Assembly (NCBI GenBank): GCA_026390275.1
Contig: JAPLGF010000117.1
Location: 1 to 8,852 of the forward strand
DNA: 8,852 nt
Origin: Candidatus Atribacteria bacterium
GTDB lineage: Bacteria; Atribacterota; Atribacteria; Atribacterales; Atribacteraceae
Reading direction: 5' to 3'
The stretch's first letter is position 1. Each line of letters begins with the position of its first letter. Made by a program: the position numbers and the translations under genes. Below, piece by piece: positions 4,149 to 8,852 of this stretch. The notes beneath the pieces are model-generated. The model saw only the letters and a program-made list of their open reading frames with translations. It searched no databases and was not told the origin of the DNA.

Positions 4149-6754
4149 ACTGGCATCACCTCAGCGAAGAACAGACCATCGCGACATTGAAAACTGATCC
4201 CGCCACCGGCCTATCCCGGGAGGAGGCTGCTCAGCGTCTGGTTCAAGTCGGCCGAAATGTTCTTCCCCAGGAGAAGAAGAAAACAATCCTGGGAATGTTC
4301 ATTGACCAGTTCCGGGACTTTCTGGTTCTCATCTTGATCGCGGCGGTCTTGATCTCCATCTTTTTAGGGGAGACTACCGATGCCCTGGTGATTGGGGCTA
4401 TCTTGATCCTGAATGCTTTTTTGGGTGTGATCCAAGAACGGCGGGCTACCCAGGCGTTAGAAGCCCTTAAAAAAATGTCCGTTCCAGAATGTGAGGTCAT
4501 CCGGAACCATTCCATTGAGCTCATCTCCTCGGAAGAACTGGTACCCGGAGATGTGGTTCTGTTACGCGAGGGAGACTATATTCCTGCTGATATCCGGATC
4601 ATCGAAACCCATAACTTGCGGGTGGATGAAGCGAGTCTCACTGGAGAATCAGCACCGGTGGAAAAGTCGTCCGGTTTCTTGGTCGGCGATATATCCCTCG
4701 CCGAACGGTTGAACATGGCCTATTCGGGAACCCTGGTGACGTATGGACGCGGGAAGGGGGTGGTGACGGCAACCGGTCTCAGTCGGGAAATCGGAAAAAT
4801 CGCCCAGCTCCTGGAGAAGGAAGAAGAAGTGGAGACCCCCCTCCAGAAACGGCTGGCCGGCTTGGGAAAGCTCTTGGGCTGGCTCATCCTGGTCATCTGC
4901 GGGGTGGTTTTTTTTGTCGGGCTTCTCCGGGGCGAGAACCCCTTTGATATGTTTATGACCGCCGTCAGTTTAGCGGTCGCCGCCATTCCGGAAGGACTCC
5001 CGGCCATCGTCACGATCGTGCTGGCGCTGGGGGTATACCGGATGAGCCAGCATCACGCCATTGTCAGGAAACTTCCAGCGGTGGAAACCTTGGGGAGTGC
5101 CACTTTTATCTGTACCGATAAGACCGGGACTCTGACCCAAAATCAGATGACCGTTCAGGAGTTTTATCAATTCCACGAAGCTACACAAACCCCTGCTATA
5201 CGACCATCCAGCTCGCTATTTTTTGTTTCTACTCTGTGTAATGATAGCTTGATTGACCGGAGTACCTCGGAAGAAAAACGCTTTGGAGATCCCACCGAAC
5301 TGGCTCTGGTGGATTATGCTGAAAAGGGTGGGATCCAGGTAGAAAGCATCCGGGAGCGCTATCTGCGTCTGGATGAAGTTCCTTTCGATTCCCGCCGGAA
5401 ACTCATGTCCACTCTTCATGATTTCGAAGGTCTCCGGCAGCTTATGGTTAAAGGAGCACCGGATGTCCTTATCGGGAGATGTTCCTTTGTAGAAAAGGAC
5501 GGAACGATCATTCCCTTTAGTGAAGAGGACAAAAAGAACGTGTTGAATCAATTGGAACGAATGGCGAATCGGGCACTCCGGACACTTGCTTTTGCCTATA
5601 AAGACTTTCCCCAACACCGGAAAATCAACGAAAACGATGAACAAAACCTGGTTTTTTGCGGTTTGGTGGGGATGATCGATCCTCCCCGGCCAGAAGTGCG
5701 GGTGGCTCTTTTGGAGGCAAAGGGTGCCGGAATTGAAACCATCATGATTACCGGGGATAACCTTCTCACCGCCCAGACCATTGCTTTGGATCTGGGACTC
5801 ATGGAACCAGGAGATCAGGCGATTACTGGCCAGGAAATGGAGAAGTTCCCACCCGGAATGCTCAAAGAGCGCATTAAACACCTGCGGGTTTTTGCCCGGG
5901 TCTGGCCGGAACAAAAACTGGATATTGTTGAAGCACTTCAGGAGTGTCATGAAGTTGTGGCAATGACCGGTGATGGGGTGAACGATGCACCGGCTCTCAA
6001 ACGGGCCGATATTGGAGTGGCCATGGGCATCACCGGAACTGATGTGGCCAAAGAAGTGGCGGATGTGGTCCTGATGGATGACAATTTCGCCACCATTGTG
6101 AAAGCGATCGAAGAAGGACGGGTGATTTTCGATAACATCCGTAAATTCGTCGTCTACCTCCTGGCCTGTAACCTGGGTGAGATCTTTGTCATCTTCATTC
6201 CCATTCTGATCGGTCTCCACCGGCCACTCCTCCCGGTTCAGATCCTGCTTATCAACTTAGTGACTGATGGACTTCCTGCTTTAGCCTTAGGGATGGATAG
6301 TCCGGAACCAGATATCATGTCTCGCCGGCCACGAAATCCGAAAGAAGGGATCATCAATCCTTATTCAATGAGGGTCATCCTGTTTAATGCTGCTTTCATC
6401 ACCGTTGCCGTGGTTCTCTGTTTCATCACCGGTATTCGGATGGGAGGCCGGGAAACCGCTTGCACCATGGCGTTTGTGACCTTAGCGGTGGATGAGCTTT
6501 TACGGGCCTATAGTTTCCGGTCGGAGAAACGGAATTTTTGGCAGATCAACCCGAAAACTAACCTCTACCTCATCGAAGCTTGTTTGCTCTCGGCGGGGGT
6601 GATTTTCGCCACTGTGTTCATTCCGCCTCTTCGGACGATCTTCGGAAACACCTTACTTTCTCTCTCGGAATGGGGAGTGGTACTGGGATATGCGATCATT
6701 CCCTTTGGTGCCTATGAAGTATGGAAATTTTTTCATCGGAAATGGGGGAGATGA
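4130..6754 (+). CDS. P2A-type (SERCA-like) calcium-transporting P-type ATPase
   Basis: An 874-residue ATP-driven cation pump, the usual length of bacterial P2A ATPases. In order: N-terminal cation ATPase domain (about 7-75); M1-M2 (58-101); actuator domain with TGES at 171-174; M3-M4 (246-303) with PEGLP at 287-291; phosphorylation motif DKTGTLT with Asp330; nucleotide domain with KGAP at 441-444; MITGDN at 539-544; TGDGVND at 613-619; and six C-terminal membrane segments M5-M10 (672-867). Compared with SERCA, the calcium ligands appear retained: Glu288 in M4, Asn681 and Glu684 in M5, Asn709, Thr712 and Asp713 in M6, and a candidate M8 glutamate, Glu789. That favours Ca2+ export over Na+/K+, although Mn2+ or another ion cannot be excluded. 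The gene starts at a GTG inside the ParB-like gene and is followed 5 bp later by the adenosine-family gene. Confidence 0.92.
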   Translation: MAQEGINWHHLSEEQTIATLKTDPATGLSREEAAQRLVQVGRNVLPQEKKKTILGMFIDQFRDFLVLILIAAVLISIFLGETTDALVIGAILILNAFLGVIQERRATQALEALKKMSVPECEVIRNHSIELISSEELVPGDVVLLREGDYIPADIRIIETHNLRVDEASLTGESAPVEKSSGFLVGDISLAERLNMAYSGTLVTYGRGKGVVTATGLSREIGKIAQLLEKEEEVETPLQKRLAGLGKLLGWLILVICGVVFFVGLLRGENPFDMFMTAVSLAVAAIPEGLPAIVTIVLALGVYRMSQHHAIVRKLPAVETLGSATFICTDKTGTLTQNQMTVQEFYQFHEATQTPAIRPSSSLFFVSTLCNDSLIDRSTSEEKRFGDPTELALVDYAEKGGIQVESIRERYLRLDEVPFDSRRKLMSTLHDFEGLRQLMVKGAPDVLIGRCSFVEKDGTIIPFSEEDKKNVLNQLERMANRALRTLAFAYKDFPQHRKINENDEQNLVFCGLVGMIDPPRPEVRVALLEAKGAGIETIMITGDNLLTAQTIALDLGLMEPGDQAITGQEMEKFPPGMLKERIKHLRVFARVWPEQKLDIVEALQECHEVVAMTGDGVNDAPALKRADIGVAMGITGTDVAKEVADVVLMDDNFATIVKAIEEGRVIFDNIRKFVVYLLACNLGEIFVIFIPILIGLHRPLLPVQILLINLVTDGLPALALGMDSPEPDIMSRRPRNPKEGIINPYSMRVILFNAAFITVAVVLCFITGIRMGGRETACTMAFVTLAVDELLRAYSFRSEKRNFWQINPKTNLYLIEACLLSAGVIFATVFIPPLRTIFGNTLLSLSEWGVVLGYAIIPFGAYEVWKFFHRKWGR

Positions 6755-6759
6755 GTGAA

Positions 6760-7242
6760 ATGGATATTCAAATCATGTCGATAGAAAATCCGCACGAGTA
6801 CAATTTTATTCTTGGCCAAACGCACTTCATCAAAAGTGTGGAAGATCTGTATGAGGCCATGGTTATTTCTTCACCGGGTATCAAATTCGGAGTTGCTTTC
6901 TGCGAAGCATCCGGGCCATGCCTGGTACGATTTGACGGGAATAACGAGGAGTTGATCAACCTGGCCAAAACCAACGCCCAGCGCTTATCCTGTGGTCACA
7001 GTTTCATCATCTTTTTGAAGGATGGTTTTCCCATCAACGTACTCAACGCAATCAAAATGGTACCGGAGGTGTGTTGTATATTCTGTGCGACTGCGAATCC
7101 CTGCCAGGTGGTGATGGCTACCACTGACCAGGGAAATGGGATTCTGGGTGTCATCGATGGATACCGGGTGAAAGGAATGGAAAATGAGAGTGACATGGGG
7201 GACCGAAAAGCATTATTACAAAAAATTGGCTATAAACGGTAG
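6760..7242 (+). CDS. adenosine-specific kinase family protein (PF04008 type)
   Basis: A 160-residue soluble protein that matches the family throughout: ILGQTHFIKSVEDLYEA (17-33), SPGIKFGVAFCEASGP (38-53), VRFDGNNEEL (56-65), GHSFIIFLKDGFPINVLNAI (79-98), VPEVCCIFCATANP (101-114), QGNGILGVIDGY (124-135) and a terminal KIGYK. The family is small, conserved in archaea and some anaerobic or thermophilic bacteria, and named for a structure-based link to adenosine; the true reaction is poorly established. The frame is open from ATG 6721, and ATG 6751 overlaps the ATPase stop as ATGA. ATG 6760 is preferred because GGGGGAG at 6744-6750 is then 9 nt upstream and the N-terminus MDIQIMSIENP fits family length. 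Seven cysteines are present, four of them at 105, 106, 109 and 115, more than I would expect. It lies 5 bp after the ATPase and 28 bp before the nitroreductase. Confidence 0.88.
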   Translation: MDIQIMSIENPHEYNFILGQTHFIKSVEDLYEAMVISSPGIKFGVAFCEASGPCLVRFDGNNEELINLAKTNAQRLSCGHSFIIFLKDGFPINVLNAIKMVPEVCCIFCATANPCQVVMATTDQGNGILGVIDGYRVKGMENESDMGDRKALLQKIGYKR

Positions 7243-7270
7243 AAGAAAAAAAAAGGGGGCGAGTGAAACC

Positions 7271-7768
7271 ATGGATATTTTTGATATTCTGAAAACCAGG
7301 CGTTCCGTCAGACGGTTTAAGGCGGATCCGGTTCCCCGGGAAATGATTGAGGAAATTATCGACTGTGCCCGATTGGCTCCTTCGGCGGTCAATATCCAAC
7401 CCTGGGAATTCATCGTGGTCACAGAACCAGAACGGAAAAAAGCAGTAGCAGATCTTACAGATCATGGAAAATTCATCAAAGAGGCTCCGGTGCTCATCGC
7501 CGTTTTTTGTCGGAAGAGCAAGTATTTCCTGGAAGACGGGAGTGCTGCGACCGAAAATATTCTCTTGGCGGCCTGGGCGATAGGACTGGGGTCCTGCTGG
7601 GTTGCCGGAGATAAGAAACCATATGTGGATTTGGTACGGGATACTCTTTCGGTGCCAGTTGATTATACCTTGGTGAGTCTCATTCCCCTTGGCTATCCGG
7701 TGGAGCAACCATCCACCCCGATCGGGAAAAGAGCTCTCCCGGAGTTGATACACTGGGAACAATTCTAA
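7271..7768 (+). CDS. nitroreductase family FMN-dependent oxidoreductase
   Basis: A 165-residue flavoprotein of the small, single-domain nitroreductase group. FMN contacts are recognisable: the TRRSVRRF segment at 9-16, APSAVNIQPWEF at 36-47, and the dimer/flavin segment AATENILLAAWAIGLGSCWVAG at 92-113, ending with IPLGYP at 138-143. Members reduce nitroaromatics, quinones, enones or iodotyrosine with NAD(P)H, and the substrate cannot be inferred here. The frame is open back to ATG 7184 inside the previous gene, but ATG 7271 is chosen: GGGGGCGAG at 7255-7263 precedes it by 7 nt, and MDIFDILKTRRSVR is a typical family N-terminus, while the extra 29 residues are basic and unlike the family. It is probably cotranscribed with the genes upstream. 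Confidence 0.92.
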   Translation: MDIFDILKTRRSVRRFKADPVPREMIEEIIDCARLAPSAVNIQPWEFIVVTEPERKKAVADLTDHGKFIKEAPVLIAVFCRKSKYFLEDGSAATENILLAAWAIGLGSCWVAGDKKPYVDLVRDTLSVPVDYTLVSLIPLGYPVEQPSTPIGKRALPELIHWEQF

Positions 7769-7827
7769 CCCTCTTAAATGATGTGGAATTGTAGGATTGA
7801 TTGAAAAAGTGAAGGATAAATGATCTT

Positions 7828-7845
7828 GGTGGAGGATATGCGATG
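7828..7845 (+). promoter_or_regulatory. Shine-Dalgarno of the phosphodiesterase gene
   Basis: GGTGGAGGA at 7828-7836 lies 6 nt before the ATG at 7843. The rest of the 74-bp gap after the nitroreductase shows no convincing hairpin, so readthrough from the upstream operon is likely. Confidence 0.7.
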
Positions 7846-8322
7846 AAATTGGGGATTTTGTCCGATAGTCATGATGCCATGGGTAATGTGAAAAAGGCCC
7901 TGGCTTTTTTTGCTGAGCAAGAGGTGAATTATATCATCCATGGGGGGGATTATGTCGCACCCTTTACCGTGGCATTACTGGTCAATCAAGATATCCCCTG
8001 GGCGGGAGTATTGGGGAACAACGATGGTGAAATCCTGGGAATTTACCAGAGGTCAAACGGTATCATTCATTCGTCTTATCAAGAAATCGAAATATCCGGG
8101 TACACCATCTGGGTATCACATCTCTACCTGCCGGCAGATCTCGCTTTTCAATCCGGACGGTATTGTTGCGTTATCTATGGACATACGCATGAAGCCATGA
8201 TCAAAGAGAAAGAGGGACGTTTCCTCATCAATCCCGGTGAAACCTGCGGGCTTCTCACCGGGAAAGCAACTGTCGCTCTGTGCAATCTCCCCCAAAAAAA
8301 GGCCGATATCATCACGCTCTAA
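7843..8322 (+). CDS. YfcE/MJ0936-type metallophosphodiesterase
   Basis: A 159-residue protein of the compact calcineurin-like phosphoesterase group. All metal-ligand blocks are visible: DSHD (Asp8, His10), HGGD (Asp36), GNND (Asn59), WVSH (His93) and GHTHE (His114, His116). Family members hydrolyse phosphodiesters with Mn2+ or Ni2+ in the cytoplasm; the physiological substrate is usually unknown. It lacks any extra domain and matches the short MJ0936 form in length. Its co-orientation 74 bp after the nitroreductase suggests, but does not prove, the same transcription unit. The gene is followed by a 428-bp non-coding region. Confidence 0.92.
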   Translation: MKLGILSDSHDAMGNVKKALAFFAEQEVNYIIHGGDYVAPFTVALLVNQDIPWAGVLGNNDGEILGIYQRSNGIIHSSYQEIEISGYTIWVSHLYLPADLAFQSGRYCCVIYGHTHEAMIKEKEGRFLINPGETCGLLTGKATVALCNLPQKKADIITL

Positions 8323-8336
8323 TTCCGAAAAGACAA

Positions 8337-8398
8337 CCATACCAGTTTCAAATACTATCAGGGGAATTTGACCTGGTTATGGGGATCATCGAATCCCC
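8337..8398 (+). terminator. two overlapping hairpins after the phosphodiesterase gene
   Basis: A long-range stem pairs CCATA-CCAG (8337-8345) with CTGG-T-TATGG (8373-8382), with one bulged T. A compact hairpin pairs GGGGAT (8381-8386) with ATCCCC (8393-8398) across a 6-nt loop. They share bases 8381-8382, so the full stems compete. The location just after the 8322 stop suggests 3'-end formation, but no T-run follows, so intrinsic termination is not supported. Confidence 0.3.
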
Positions 8399-8457
8399 CC
8401 ATTGGCTAAAGAGAGATATTCCTTTAAGATGGTCATTTTAAGGGATATGATGAACGT

Positions 8458-8504
8458 CTTTTCCAACTCAATGACTTAACGTCTCAACACTATTTTCGGG
8501 GTAG
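8458..8504 (+). repeat. heptad/TATTTTCGGGGTAG intergenic element
   Basis: The element reads CTTTTCCAACTCAA, then CTTAAC (8475-8480), then GTCTCAAC, then TATTTTCGGGGTAG (8491-8504). It shares order, orientation and key words with 2429-2507 but has only one heptad-like unit where that copy has three. It is in a gene-free gap between the phosphodiesterase and phoU. Confidence 0.6.
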
Positions 8505-8616
8505 GGGAGGGAATTCTCTTATGCCATTGAAAAGAATTGGGAAAAAGTTTATCATTTTTTAATCAGACAATCACACCGGTCCCTGGCACCATCAAGGGAT
8601 GAAAATACCACCGTAC

Positions 8617-8637
8617 AAGGGGTCCTTTCTTTTTTTT
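8617..8637 (+). terminator. weak terminator-like hairpin with T-run
   Basis: A minimal stem AAGG/CCTT (8617-8620 with 8624-8627) is followed by TCTTTTTTTT to 8637. The T-run is good, but a 4-bp stem is too short for a convincing intrinsic terminator. It is the only long T-run after hairpin-like DNA between the phosphodiesterase and phoU genes other than that at 8677. Confidence 0.25.
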
Positions 8638-8682
8638 GTCATTGCGAGGAGCGTATTATGCGACGTGACAATCCCGTTTTTT
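8638..8682. repeat. dispersed palindromic repeat GTCATTGCGAGGAGCG type
   Basis: GTCATTGCGAGGAGCG at 8638-8653, a short spacer, then GCGACGTGACAATCCCG (8660-8676) form an imperfect palindrome (ATTG/CAAT outer pairs, GC/GC inner pairs). I recognise the unit as a widespread dispersed repeat of bacterial genomes, where arms ending in TCATTGCGAG and GCAATC are usual. Six Ts follow at 8677-8682, so it might also serve as a 3' end. Only one copy is in the window. Confidence 0.5.
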
Positions 8683-8738
8683 CATTTTCTTTTAAGATTC
8701 CGAACCCTTTTTGAACCAGTCAGGAATTCAGCTTTCAG

Positions 8739-8747
8739 GAGGGAGGA
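8739..8747 (+). promoter_or_regulatory. strong Shine-Dalgarno of phoU
   Basis: GGAGGGAGG lies 6 nt upstream of the ATG at 8751 and marks this as a genuine translation start despite the short visible coding part. Confidence 0.75.
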
Positions 8748-8750
8748 TCC

Positions 8751-8852
8751 ATGGAGATAATCCGGGGACATTTTACCAGGCAGCTGAGAGAAATACAGGA
8801 AGATCTTGTCAGTATGACGCAGGCAGCTGAAAAGATGCTTCAGATGGCGATC
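8751..8852 (+). CDS. phoU: PhoU family phosphate regulator, N-terminal fragment
   Basis: Thirty-four codons are visible before the window ends, with no stop. The peptide contains HFTRQLREIQEDL (residues 7-19) and then MTQAAEKMLQMAI (22-34), the first amphipathic helix of PhoU proteins (family pattern: F-x-x-x-L-x-x-L-x-x-x-L-x-x-M). PhoU is a cytoplasmic helical-bundle protein that works with PstSCAB and a PhoR-type kinase to restrain phosphate uptake. A strong Shine-Dalgarno supports the start. No pst gene precedes it, so partners may lie to the right. The call rests on a short segment. Confidence 0.68.
   Translation, partial: MEIIRGHFTRQLREIQEDLVSMTQAAEKMLQMAI

Noticed and set aside
5216..6220. 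334-codon open frame on the minus strand inside the ATPase gene
   Set aside because: It lies wholly antisense to a well-conserved P-type ATPase, has low-complexity His/Phe/Asn-rich composition and no recognisable motif; a coding shadow.
7184..7270. N-terminal extension of the nitroreductase from ATG 7184
   Set aside because: It overlaps the preceding gene by 59 bp, is strongly basic and unlike the family, while ATG 7271 has a good ribosome site.
7151..7762. 203-codon minus-strand open frame across the nitroreductase
   Set aside because: Antisense to conserved nitroreductase sequence, no family resemblance and no ribosome site that I can see.

Overview
The window reads as a stretch of a bacterial chromosome with roughly balanced base composition. 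Good Shine-Dalgarno sites, PhoU, CcdA and a nitroreductase point to Bacteria. An ATP-type PEP carboxykinase, a phenylacetate-CoA ligase paired with an ACT-domain protein, and an adenosine-specific kinase family member (common in archaea and thermophilic or anaerobic bacteria) suggest a strict anaerobe, perhaps thermophilic or from a deep-branching phylum. I cannot name the taxon from sequence alone. There are no rRNA or tRNA genes, no CRISPR array and no transposase gene.

Layout. (1) 1-287, plus strand: the C-terminal end of ATP-dependent PEP carboxykinase. (2) 288-497: a convergent intergenic gap with a strong inverted repeat and a short tandem-repeat element. (3) 942-2240 and 498-926, minus strand: a two-gene operon of phenylacetate-CoA ligase (TTG start) followed by a tandem-ACT protein, 15 bp apart. 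(4) 2241-2577: a 337-bp divergent promoter region rich in palindromes and repeats. (5) 2578-8322, plus strand: six closely spaced genes. These are a CcdA-like membrane protein, a ParB-like-domain protein, a P2A calcium-type P-type ATPase whose start overlaps the ParB-like gene by 19 bp, an adenosine-specific kinase family protein, a nitroreductase and a YfcE/MJ0936-type phosphodiesterase. (6) 8323-8750: 428 bp without a gene, holding hairpins, another tandem-repeat element, a T-run and a dispersed palindromic repeat. (7) 8751-8852: the first 34 codons of a probable phoU gene running off the window.

How the genes fit together. The minus-strand pair probably activates aryl acids derived from aromatic amino-acid breakdown to CoA thioesters, with an ACT protein as possible amino-acid sensor. 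The plus-strand run looks like one or two transcription units. Its core is the overlapping ParB-like/ATPase pair, with the adenosine-family gene starting 5 bp after the ATPase stop; this is the arrangement most worth following up. Most remaining genes are ordinary housekeeping or metabolic genes.

The most unusual non-coding signal is a small family of intergenic elements. Short heptamer- or octamer-like tandem units are followed by TATTTTCGGGGTA or a close variant. The 13-mer occurs exactly at 3316-3328 and 8491-8503, with one mismatch at 2494-2506 and in degenerate form near 441-452, always in the same orientation.
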